From assembly GCA_033675545.1 (NCBI GenBank), contig JAWDGP010004595.1, positions 16,933 through 80,932 on the forward strand: a DNA stretch of 64,000 nucleotides, read 5' to 3'. The notes beneath the pieces were generated by a model that worked only from the letters and a program-made list of their open reading frames with translations, was not told the origin of the DNA and ran no database searches. This DNA is from Elysia crispata (lineage: Eukaryota; Mollusca; Gastropoda; Plakobranchidae). Position numbers and translations under genes: made by a program. Of this stretch, positions 1 to 30,995 are shown one piece after another (positions within the stretch are counted from its first letter, which is position 1; the number at the start of each line of letters is the position of its first letter).

Positions 1-139
1 ATGATAGTAAGAGTCACATAATGACCATTTCTCTCATTTATACGTATTGGACACCCCACCCAGTCCTATCAGTCAAGTTAGACATATCCCTACTCTCTGG
101 TCCTATCAGCAGGATCTAGCTGTAACCTAGGCCTTGCAG

Positions 140-248
140 CGGGCGACATTTTCACCAATGGTAATATCTTTTTTTTACATGTCAATTTTGTCAGGTTTTG
201 TCTTTTTTTCACGTTTCCAGAAAATGTCTTAGTTTCATGTTATACATA

Positions 249-315
<67 letters not shown>

Positions 316-536
316 CTATCCACCTGCACGATAGATGTACTTCATCTTCCAAAACAAGATGGACCAAAGTGTGAAGAAAAAAGTCTATTATCGTGTTGCT
401 CTTGGGTAAGGTTATATGCTATGAATAAAACTCATTAACTAATTTATGCAGGTTTAACAGTCGCGGTGGATCAGAGGCGATTAAGCCTGTCAGTGAGCCA
501 AGATTATCCTCATATTCTTCAGACTCAGAGCTTTAA
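140..536 (+). CDS. Putative 3' terminal exons of an unrecognised plus-strand gene (partial)
   Basis: Two exons read well. Exon 335-405 follows an AG at 333-334 and ends in a GTAAGG donor. Exon 452-536 follows TTTATGCAG and ends at TAA 534-536. They join in phase 2 through a glycine codon to give a tail starting MYFIFQNKMDQSVKKKVYYR and ending LSSYSSDSEL. The intron is only 46 bp. A further 21-nt micro-exon may lie at 140-160 (after CCTTGCAG, before GTAATA), adding seven in-frame codons; this is weaker. A basic stretch and a Ser/Asp/Glu-rich end resemble the cytosolic tail of a membrane protein, but I do not recognise the family. The gene body would lie left of the window. Confidence is limited because only about 50 residues are visible. 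Confidence 0.4.
251..313. repeat. (AT)n microsatellite
   Basis: About 31 perfect AT units. It lies in the putative intron of the plus-strand terminal gene, 21 bp before the proposed acceptor. Confidence 0.95.
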
Positions 537-543
537 ATAACAT

Positions 544-1048
544 TGCACTTTTCATTCTATTAAGATACAATGTCATACATGTTTTGTTTTTTTTTATTCG
601 TCAATAACAAATCCATATTTTCCCCGACTCGCCAAAGAGAAAATATGTGACAGTTCGTTAAATATTGAGTTATCATGCAATATCTTAGAGTTTTGAAGGA
701 TGACAAAAGGGCGTTCTTTTCTTTTTCACCTAAAATGTGTTTTAAATATAAGGTCAGTACCGCAGTTGACGTTCTTTTGTGAAAGAAATTACGTATGATA
801 ATTGAGTAGCGTACAGTACTAAATAACATATTTTCCGATCTCATGATATGACATATTGGTCACTGAATTTTCAGCAAAGCGCACAATCCATTCCCAAACA
901 CCCTTCAAAGATTAAGCTTGTAATCTTGGTCTCGTAACATTAAGTCGACAACACAGTGAACACACCATAAAGTGCACGTAAGTTTGCGGCGTGATAATAA
1001 CATTGTGCAAAGGATCATTGTAATATTAGGTTAGACTGTGAGGACGAG

Positions 1049-1050
<2 letters not shown>
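544..1050. other. Gene-free stretch after the terminal exon
   Basis: AT-rich sequence with no recognisable exon, RNA gene or repeat. Part of it is presumably 3' UTR of the preceding plus-strand gene, but no clear AATAAA was found close to the stop. Confidence 0.4.
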
Positions 1051-2344
<1,294 letters not shown>

Positions 2345-2345
2345 T

Positions 2346-2771
2346 ATATACAGAGCTTTTTAATATTAAAATAGCGAGTTCTCATACTCAATCAGGTGCC
2401 CTGCTCTCTTAGCGTAGGCAATTCAATGCATCTTGATCACTTGTTGCATTTAGTGCATCTCTCACTTGTTCTGAATTAGCCACTTTATTAGTCCATTCAT
2501 CTTTTCTCAATCATTCCAGCTGTCAAAAGATCTTCCATTTTCTCTCTTCTCATCACTGCACATGGCCAAAAAAATTGTCTGTATTTCATAAATGAGTGTT
2601 CTTTTAGCGAGTTCAAATACTCAATCAGGTGCCCAGCTGTTAGCATAGATGATCATGGTGTTACACACGATCTTGATCCCTCCTTCATTTTGGTAGTTCA
2701 AGTACATTTATTCTATTTCAAAGTTAAGGAGACTATACTCACTTTGATTCTTTCGCCAAATTATTTGATAT
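2346..2771. repeat. Copy 1 of a ~430-bp duplicated element
   Basis: Nearly identical to 3522-3948: the same order of words from CAGAGCTTTTTAATATT to TTCGCCAAATTATTTGAT, with a handful of substitutions and small indels. Each copy has two internal imperfect repeats of the motif AGCGAGTTC...CAATCAGGTGCCC, about 235 bp apart. A short related piece recurs at 44,936. This suggests an interspersed repeat family, or a local duplication involving one. Confidence 0.85.
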
Positions 2772-2772
2772 G

Positions 2773-3521
2773 TATTGTGATTTTAATAAAGTTAACAGGA
2801 ATACTTCATGAAAAACAAAGGATGATATTTGTGCTTTGCCCGCTTAAATAAAACAGGCAAATATTACTATAGACATCGGCTTCATATGGGGAAAATGTGA
2901 ACAAAAACAGCAAAATTATGTATCACCAACTTCAAATCAAGAATCATAATACTTTATCTCATCCTTGCCAAATAGAGCTGATAACGATCTTTACAAAGAT
3001 TGCAGAGAGCTTAAGTTCAGTGAGTTTATTCGTTTCATATTATCAATATCATGCGGTAACTTTACCAAGAAAAATTTCCAAAGATTACCGAAAGCGCCAA
3101 GGTTCCTAAAGGTGTACAAGTTTCAAACGTATTAGTTCATACATACAATCATGCATGCAAACATACATCCATCCATACATAAATTATTGCTTTACATGCT
3201 TAAATTTGAAAGTGTTTCAGGAATCTCCCAGGTTCAGATGTCAAATCTTGGGCCTAAATCTAAAAACAAAAACATATATCAACTTGTGTCAGCAACCCGA
3301 GACAAAAAAAAAAATCCGTTAATAAATAAATACAACTTTTATGGTAGACAATAACTTATCCTAATTTAAGAATATGAGTAGTTTCATATACCATTACCTT
3401 CTAAAGATACTTAAGCACTGAAAAAGGCTTAGCACTCTAGGTATTTTGTAGTTAAACATGTACGTATATACACGATACTATAAAGCTAAATTGAGATGCT
3501 GAAAACCTAAATGCAACTCCC
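2773..3521. other. Spacer between the two duplicated copies
   Basis: AT-rich DNA with no recognisable gene. It separates two direct copies whose starts are about 1,176 bp apart. Confidence 0.4.
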
Positions 3522-3948
3522 TGCATATACAGAGCTTTTTAATATTTAAATAGCGAGTTCTCATGATCAATCAGGTGCCCTGCTCTTTTAGCGTAGGCAA
3601 TTCAATGCATCTTGATCACTTGTTCCATTTAGTGCATCTCTCACTTGTTCTGAATTAGCCACTTTATTAGTCCATTCATCTTTTCTCAATCATTCCAGCT
3701 GTCAAAAGATCATCCATTTTTTCTCTTCTCATCACTGCACATGGCCAAAAAAATTGTCTATTTCATAAATGAGTGTTCTTTTAGTGAGTTCAAATACTCA
3801 ATCAGGTGCCCAGCTGTTAGCATAGATGATCATGGTGTTACACACGATCTTGATCCCTCCTTCATTTTGATAGTTCAAGTACATTTATTCTATTTCAAAG
3901 TTAAGGAGACTATACTCACTTTGATTCTTTCGCCAAATTATTTGATGT
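3522..3948. repeat. Copy 2 of the ~430-bp duplicated element
   Basis: Direct-orientation partner of 2346-2771. The copies diverge sharply outside these limits. Copy 2 lacks a 2-3 bp insertion (TTGTCTATTTC versus TTGTCTGTATTTC) and has CATGATCAATC where copy 1 has CATACTCAATC. Confidence 0.85.
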
Positions 3949-3949
3949 A

Positions 3950-6100
3950 CATCTACATTTTCAGGATTCATTTTTGATGAAATGGGATTTTTCAGGTAAA
4001 TATTAAAAAAAAATGGATTTAGAACCAAGTTTGAACTGAATGCATGTATTAAATAAATTAATTCCCATATCAACTGGGAATAGAATTTCATGTAGCTGAA
4101 TTCTGCTTCAAGTTTTTATTTGCACATGAACCTATGTTGTGTGCGTCAACAGCATCCTAAGCCATTCAAAATCACTGTTAACATAACTCTAGTACTTGCA
4201 CTCCAGAATTGTATGGATTCAAGTGTGAAAAAAAAACAACACCCCCCCCCCCTCCCCCCCCATGCAATTGGGGCAAAGGATATTTTAAAAATATATAACT
4301 TAATACATGCAGCACTTTTGGACATCCTCTTGGTGCTTCTGATTGTTTGGACTGAGTTCCTGACATATAAATAGCACAAACCTTCCTGAAATGGCATTGT
4401 GGATCTACGAACTTCAATTTGTTTATTCTATTAAATTAACAGTATGATTCCAGAAAAACAGGCACCCTATTGTTTCTCATTCTATTTTCCCTTAAAATAG
4501 GGTCCAGCTAGTGCCTCAGATGACATAGAAGTGAAATAAAATGAATTTCTCATAAATTGACATACTGAAGATGAGTTACCTTTAGATACACTCTGAATAT
4601 ACTATCAACAATGACAAGCTCTTTAAAAATTTTGATTTTTACTGCAGCCTTAACCAAAACAGACTTGAATTAACCTACAATCAACAGAGCTGGAACCCAA
4701 AGACGCTCAGGACTATTTGGGAATGGGAAATGAGAGTTAAAGACATGAAAGCAATTCCCTGCTGAATCCATCCCAAAGCAAATCAAATCAGGAATCTATT
4801 GTAAAACTCCTATCTTACTACAAAAATGTTTACTTCTGGTCAACTTCAAAATTAAAAATTCTGCAAAATGGACCTGCACACATGAAATCCCACAGGTCCT
4901 ATTTGAACTCCATCACCAATGAAAAGACATGACTTATTTAAAAAATTTGAAAAAAAAATATACCATGGCATATGACGCTTAAATTAAGACAACTACATAA
5001 AAAGGAAAAAATAAATAAGGAAAAACCACAAGATTAGATTGCAATGTTTATTTTACCAAAGTTTGCTGTCAAAACGAATTGTAATTGCAACAATATTCAT
5101 ATAAAGTTAAATAATAGAAAAGAAAAGGAAAAAAAATAACACCATGATCACATTATTAAAAAAAAAGGACTTTCACTCCAGCATTATATCAACACATGAA
5201 ATCAAAAGCTGTTTCACAAAGCAAAGATTAATGTGGATGAATCACAAACAAAAAAAAATGTCCCTGAAGCTAACAATTAAACAAGTGACATTCTGTAATC
5301 AAGATAGTGCAACAAGATCAACATGTATAAATCTGCTTAGACCAGAACTATATCCTGATGTCTATTCATTTGATTCTCCTGTATCTTAAAACTGGCACAG
5401 ATGAGTGTGTTTGTTAATTAACAATCTACTCATGATAAGCAAAATAAATTATAGCCAAACTATATTACTTCTCATTACAATAGAACTTGAACCAACACAA
5501 TTATGCCAAGCTAGGACAAATATCTCTTACACTGTTACAATGAAAAAATCTGTTGCACATAAATGCAATTGTATCCCCCCCCCCCCTCCCCAATAAACCT
5601 AGCCTGCCAAAGCAAAGAATTACAATTCTAATTTCTTCCAAAAAGAAAAAAGATTTACACAATTTTGTTTCTTGATACACATCTGATGAATCATAAAAAG
5701 GGGTACATTGCCTAAGTACAACAAGCACTACAGTTGTAGCAAAACAATTTTTAACTTACACTCATAGCTAAACCAAAGATTTTTTTAAGTTCCTTGAATT
5801 TCAGTTCAACAGTTTTCCACTGAATAATGTTTTAATTCAATTTTATGAGTATTATGTTATTGACTTTTCAGTGTCAATAGATGAAATCTCTATGCTAGGG
5901 TATGTTCTGAAAAATTGTGTTTTAAAGATTTTTTTAATCACCCACAAAAAAAGCTGTCCCTATGGTGTTAGTGACAAAAACATAATATAATTCTATAAAG
6001 AGGATGTGCCTAGCTAAAAAACTGATACCGTGTTACTAGCCTTTTTTTTGTGCTGATTTTTACACCTTCATTTAGTTGTGGCATGAAATTTAGAGGTAAA
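3950..6100. other. Region downstream of UBA1, nothing coding recognised
   Basis: AT-rich sequence with two C-rich homopolymer patches (4241-4260 and 5575-5590). Several minus-strand AATAAA hexamers occur, for example near 5,047, so longer UBA1 3' UTRs are possible. No exon was identified. Confidence 0.4.
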
Positions 6101-6101
6101 G

Positions 6102-6107
6102 TTTATT
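6102..6107 (-). terminator. UBA1: Candidate UBA1 polyadenylation signal
   Basis: AATAAA on the minus strand, about 235 bp after the UBA1 stop codon. It is the first canonical hexamer downstream. A 3' UTR of roughly 250-260 nt would follow; more distal sites are also possible. Confidence 0.45.
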
Positions 6108-6340
6108 CTCCAGGAACCAACAGCTTCCAAATTTCAACCTACAAAGCTAAACTTTTTGGTTTGCAGTGGGTGCTGATGATGGGCCACTGCAAATCTTAAA
6201 ATAGTTTAAACTTCTAACACAATATGATGTGGAAAATCCATGTTGGACTAGTTGGAAAAAGATGATAGATTAAAATGAGTTCAAAGTATTGATGAAATGG
6301 CAGCCATGAAGCATGATGAGAGAGATGCTGAAGCCCAATT

Positions 6341-25249
<18,909 letters not shown>

Positions 25250-26279
25250 CTGCAAAAAAAAAAAATATGGGAAAAAATGAAATAATCACTAAAGAAATAT
25301 TAAAATCAAAGACCCAGGTATATCATGTCACATGAGACTAAGAAGGTAACCCTCGAGTAAGGGCATAGAAGGCTCTAGCTTCTTTCCAGATACATCAAGA
25401 CTGACGAGAAGTTGCACTTACAGGCTAGCAAATCTGCACAGATGCAGAACAGTAACACCAATAGTCCACAGCTACCTCAAAAGCTATGACGTAATACTTG
25501 AATACTTGGTGATGGCAAACTTAACAACAAAATCTGCCCCCCCCCCCCCCCAAGGGCATCACATATATGATATGTTCCTCTCAAACACCACTGCCACAAA
25601 CAAATCGTGCAACGACTACAGTCTTGACCAGAGTAATCCAGATACAAAATAGGCACTAAAATTATATTTTAAAAACAACATTTTATGAATGAAACGTTTC
25701 CAGATAGTAAAATTGATTTTAAAAATAAGTATGATCAGAGGGAGAGGTATACAAGAGTGTTCAAAATCATCAATGGTGGTAGATATAGATCTGGTTGGCC
25801 TAATTTATTAAAAATATTTCCTGCAAGATCTTGATCTAATACTTATTAAAAGTAAAACTTCTGGTATCAATTCAAACTCTTCAAAGAGTTCTTTAAATTT
25901 TACCAAAATCGGCCGTGAACTTAGAATGTAGACATAGATCTAGATCTAATAGATTTCAACACCAATCATCTAATGACCGATTACAGTTCAAGAGGCACTA
26001 TGGAATCACGAATCATGTAGCCTTCAGTGATCCGAAAAAAAAACCCACTGATCTAATTAAATCAAATCTAGACAATGTGTCACAAGCTTTCATATTAATT
26101 ATGAGTAAAGGCGGAACAGTAAAAATGATGTATTTAGATGAACTGCGATCCAGATCTCAAGATTAGATCTTAATCATCATGATTTCTTTGTACTGGAATC
26201 CTGTCACTTGAGAGTTTCTGCATCGAAAGCAAGTGTAAGGGGAAAAACGTTTGAATAAGCAAAATATTTTCAAAACATC

Positions 26280-26430
26280 TAATATCTAAATATGAGAATC
26301 CTCATAACCTGAACGATGTAATCACGCGAAGAAAAGAATCTTCGTCCGTCTCAAGTATGCTTGTCGGCGTCTGCTACCGCAAAATGGCGTTCAAGAAAGA
26401 AAATCTGCATTGCAAGGGTATCGACATTTG
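26280..26430 (-). promoter_or_regulatory. UBA1: Candidate UBA1 upstream region (CpG-richer, YY1-like site)
   Basis: The UBA1 ATG opens an exon, so a 5' UTR exon must lie upstream. This stretch has more CpG than its surroundings, a GCCATTTTGCGG word (YY1-like) on the minus strand and a weak CAG|GTTATG donor near 26,310. A stronger minus-strand donor, CATTTG|GTAAGTAAG, lies near 27,270 behind a TATAAATA word. Either could mark the first exon; the sequence alone does not decide. Confidence 0.25.
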
Positions 26431-27269
26431 AGAGACAGCAGTCACCTACAATATCCGGTGTAATATCTATTTTTAGATTATTACTCTCCGTAATGACAAA
26501 GCAACACGATCGTCTCATAAAAAGACGGGCACAATAACAAATAGAAATATAATTAAAATCTCCAGATTTACGTACATTTTTACAAGTTCAAGATAAAAGT
26601 TATCTGATTCTTTTTTTTTAAATTAACCTAATTATACCGGGCGCTACAAAACAAAAAGCTTTGATCCACAAGGATGTTGCGCACAGACGGTGATTATCAT
26701 AACCAAAACCTCTGATCTGTATACATGATAGAAATACTTCAGATTAAGCCAAAACTTCTTTACTCATAGGGCCTAAAACTTTACAAAAAGAGATACAAAT
26801 ATACATTATTGAATGCTAAATATCTCCATAATACGCTGTCATAAGGAAAAAAAAATCGAGGTCCTTGACAGACTCCTTAAGTTTCATTTTCTGACAGCGA
26901 AAACAAACCTAGGGGGAGAGGTTGACTGAAAATCCATTTAAAACAATGTGACCTCGAAATTTATGGGAATTAACATTATTAGGAACAATATTTCTCTATT
27001 CTTTGAAAATTTATTTGTGCCATAATCAATTACACTGAGCCCATAAGTCAATTTCAAATCAAATCAAGACCTGGCAGTCCATGGTTTTGGTATAAAGTGA
27101 TTGATAATGTTATCGAAATGGAAATCGAAAATACTATCGCAATAAGTGGTATCAAATTCAGTATCATTGTTTAAAATGGTGTTAGAGAACATCCATGCAT
27201 AAAATTACTTCTTCAAAGCTGCTAGACTAAATAAATTTTAGTCGATCTGTTTTTACGCGATAGCTTACT

Positions 27270-27330
27270 TACCAAATGGGACTAAATATTTATACGACAC
27301 CGGCTGTGTCTGCAAGCAAGACGAAATCTT
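27270..27330 (-). promoter_or_regulatory. UBA1: Alternative UBA1 first-exon candidate
   Basis: Minus-strand TATAAATATTTAGTCCCATTTG followed by a consensus donor GTAAGTAAG. With TATAAATA so close to the donor, the exon would be very short, or the TATA word is incidental. Confidence 0.2.
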
Positions 27331-27599
27331 TCCTCTCTTTAGGTTTCAGTCAGCTTCAGTTCAAGGAAGCTTCACTAGATACATAATTTTGACATATTTC
27401 ACTAAACATTGAACAATTAATTCAGGGTCCACCTTTTGTAACATTAATTTTGTATTGATTTACAGTAACTAATAGGTTGAATAACATGAGCGTCAAATAC
27501 TCTGATGAGTAAAACATCGATTATTCAAAGAAATCCTAGACACTGAATCACCGCTTCGTCGTTTCCTCTGAATGCTCGTCACCTACAACAACAACGTAA

Positions 27600-30465
27600 G
27601 AATGTTGCATTGTGGGTCTGGGGGGAAAATCAATCGGGTGCTATTAATAAAACTGACCAGATGGCATAATAGAGAGAGGCAAAACAATCGGGGTTTCCCG
27701 ATTGCTGAACACTCCATAAAGAATGTTCAGGAAGCCCAGCTGCTTTTACATAAGCAGGAACTAGGATCTAGAAAAGTAGAATCTAGCTAGGCCTCTGGAG
27801 TAAGATTGATTTTATGAAGATGGAGACTAGACCTAAAACGCTCTAACGAGCTCAATGCGAAGGCAACTTACTTATAATTTGTTAGTGAACTGCTAAAAAG
27901 AAAAAACCCAACAAAAAAAAAACAAAAAAAAAACAAAAACAAACTAAAACAAAACGACGTTTTTCACAGGCAATTCAAAATTAGCAGTAGGCGTAAAAAG
28001 AGAAAAAAAAAACAAAAACAAACAAAAAAGTCTAACTAAAAAAAGAAAGAGAAGAAAATAATTTTGTAATAAATTTGAAGAGAAATAGGATAAAAAGAGG
28101 AGGTATTTATGTACAAAAAGAGTTAGACAAGAAATGAAGTCAAAGAGATAGAAGAAAAGATAGTAATTTTAATACTGTTCGGTTTAGCCAAAAGACTTCT
28201 CTCTTAACATCCTAGGCACTAGATCTAAGACTCAGCATTTTTATATCATAGAAAAACCAGGCTTTGAAATTACTGACTTAACAATATATTTAAACAAATT
28301 AACTAGCTTGAATCTCTTACAGCAGTAAAGCGACCCAGCATTATTTGACACCCATATCAACGACGACACGCCCTATGTCATCACCGGTAGCCTACTACCC
28401 ATTGCATTGAACCTTGAACTTACAAGCATTGATCCCTATCTGCGCAAAACACTTAATAATTATATTTTACTGGCGCATTAGATCAGATTAAAAAATCATC
28501 TCAAAGTTGGCAGGATAAACTTATTAGTGGGTTGCATGTTTGGAGCTTAACTGAAATTAATTTTTTATCTATGGATCTGCCTGCGTTTCTGTGAGAAGAA
28601 TGCTTACCCACTCTTGTCCTTCCTTAACATTTTCATCTGTGAGCGTTTAATTGACGTGATAAAGAATTCCCGTGTATACCTCAGGCCTCTTCGCCAATCC
28701 ATTCCTGAACTGCTTCATTTGGTTTTTTGAGCAACTCCTTAATATACGTAACAGCCATCCCAAAAACCTCTCGTTACCTCTAGGTATATATTGAGGGATC
28801 TAGTCCGATTTAGGCTGCTTTCTTTGCCTTCATGACATTTGTCAGCTCATTCGTTCTTCTCTTTTCATTTCTTATTTAAATTACATGTAAATTTCTTACT
28901 AGATTTAAACAAACATGTCTTTAGCAGTGGTTTTATACGGGATCGTATGTATATATCATTCTCCGTGAGCTCGAAAATATGGGCTGAAACCTTAATTTTT
29001 AAACTGAATGCTTGGCAGAGATTCACTAGCACATGAAATTCCCCTTCGTCTGTTTATCCGGTGAATCAACTTTTACAAAAATAATTGATTATGGTATGTA
29101 GCATCTGTCCTTCTGACTGCTTCAATATCCTCTAACGAACATTTAAATCTTGAGAAACTTACATCATATGATCGCTCTTCATCTCAAGGAACTCCGCTAA
29201 GTGAAAACTCTCTTACCTTATGTATTCTCTCATTCGGAAACACAAAAAACTCTAGTTCTAAATTGGTTGACACCCTTGAAGTCTCTATCAGAATGTTAAA
29301 CAATAGATTGCTCCGTTTTACCATGTATGCGAGGTGCTCTGTTCTTAATGCATCAAGCGTGATTTCAAGAATGAGAAGTTAACATCTCTGCATTTCTTGT
29401 ACAATCTGGGCGAACGTCCAAACAAGATCCGAAGAGACAGGTCTGTTGAAGGAGGCCCTGGGTCAACAAGATTCTTGCCACTTTGAATGCTGTCCATCGT
29501 CAGTTCTGTACTGGAGCACGCTTTTCCATCTCTAAAATCGATGTATGCTATCTATAATAATATTAAAACTATACCATTCGGTCCCATTCACTTTTCAACA
29601 TATACAATGCTTAAAAATATATATTTAAAAAAAATGAACAAAACTGTACTTACAGGCAAACATATGAGTCTACAGATACGTTTAGTTTTGGAGCCAATGA
29701 AAGGAAACATTCCATGGTATACCGATACTTTGAGCCCAATCTTGTCTCAGGCGGATAAATCAGATTATTTGTGGTATCAAGAACAGGCTTTCAACATGTT
29801 TGAAATCTGCCAAGTTCACTAATCTCTTCGATAATTATAGAGGCCAGGTACATTCTCGTATAGTATATGAACCAATTGTTCTGCTGGAAGGCAACGAAAA
29901 GTCCAGCTTTAAAATAAAAGTTTGCGTTTTAGCATTTAAACATGTCTAAATCTATACAATTAGGTACGTTACGGCAAAGATTTTGATCTTATGTATACAG
30001 CCATAATCTAATCTAGATTGAAGATTAATTCTGATTATAGGTCTAGAATACAGAAACGCTGATTTAAAAGGAAACGATATCTGTTGTTTGTCAAAAGAGA
30101 TAAGTATGCCTGGTCATATCATCTAGACGTTTGTTTTGTCTGAAACATTATTTATTGTTAACACGACTCATATTATTCTCCAATAATTTAAAAAAATCTA
30201 CATGTAAATGTCTTTATGTAGATTAGTCTTAAAGTTTGCCGCAGTCTTAAGATAGGCCCTAGGTGAGGAAAGTGTTTATCGAATGAAAAATTAAAACTAA
30301 CCCTGTTTCAATGAAAAAACAATCGAGATAAAATGTTACACGAAAGTGCGACATTACGGGAAATTGCTTGAAAGATTTATTTTCTCACTAGCTTATTTGC
30401 GCAGCATATTTCTAGTTTATAATCCATGCATCAAGTTATTGACAGTTTGTCACCTTTCTTCCTCC

Positions 30466-30470
<5 letters not shown>
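27600..30470. other. Intergenic, A-rich patches, nothing assigned
   Basis: Contains A/AAAC-rich low-complexity DNA at 27,895-28,160. Several mid-length open frames lack splice context or recognisable motifs. A protein-like frame near 28,331-28,484 (containing DTHINDDTPYVITGSLLPIA) is unassigned. Confidence 0.4.
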
Positions 30471-30471
<1 letters not shown>

Positions 30472-30538
<67 letters not shown>

Positions 30539-30568
30539 CCCCCCTCTCTATCTCTCTCTCTCTCTCTG
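30472..30568. repeat. (CT)n microsatellite with C run
   Basis: Pure CT to about 30,536, then C8, then interrupted CT. Confidence 0.95.
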
Positions 30569-30724
30569 GCTTACTCCCTTCAACCATCTTTTAAACAAGG
30601 ACGTCAAAATTTAGCATAGAAAATATTCTGGCAATGCAGCATAGAAGTCCCTCGAGGAGAAAGTTTCTCCGTCTTATCCAACCTGGAAGCGGCTAAGGAA
30701 TTCTACAAGACCAATACATTTACA

Positions 30725-30990
30725 GTTATGTATAGCTAACTGAGCGGTGGTTTAAGTCGGTACGATGCTTAACTACCAATCCAGAGGTTTCCAAGTTTGA
30801 ATAACAATCTGGTCTGAAAATTTATCTTGTGTCCACCCAGAACTAGATAGGTAGGTCCCTTTAGACTCGGCGGAAGTAACGGCGACGAGGAAAGCAAAGG
30901 CAAACTACCTCACAATGTCGTATGCCAAGAAAAATCAGGATCCTAATCCTGGATCCCTGGGCTCGGATCGAGTGAGCGTCTCACTTCATT
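30725..30990 (+). mobile_element. Decayed tRNA-derived SINE
   Basis: A tRNA-like 5' part: A-box-like AGCTAACTGAGCGGTGG, then TGCTTAACTACCAATCCAGA and a degenerate B-box GTTTGAATA. A non-tRNA body follows, with GTGTCCACCCAGAACTAGAT, GGAAGTAACGGCGACGAGG and AAAGGCAAACTACC. The layout (tRNA head, conserved body) is that of invertebrate SINEs. Box substitutions suggest it is inactive. No target duplication was found. Confidence 0.5.
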
Positions 30991-30995
30991 TTATA

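Noticed and set aside
28331-28484. Protein-like frame DTHINDDTPYVITGSLLPIA
   Set aside because: Only about 45 codons, no acceptor in phase and no family recognised.
30725-30800. Functional tRNA gene
   Set aside because: A- and B-box-like words are degenerate and no intact cloverleaf can be drawn; a SINE head fits better.
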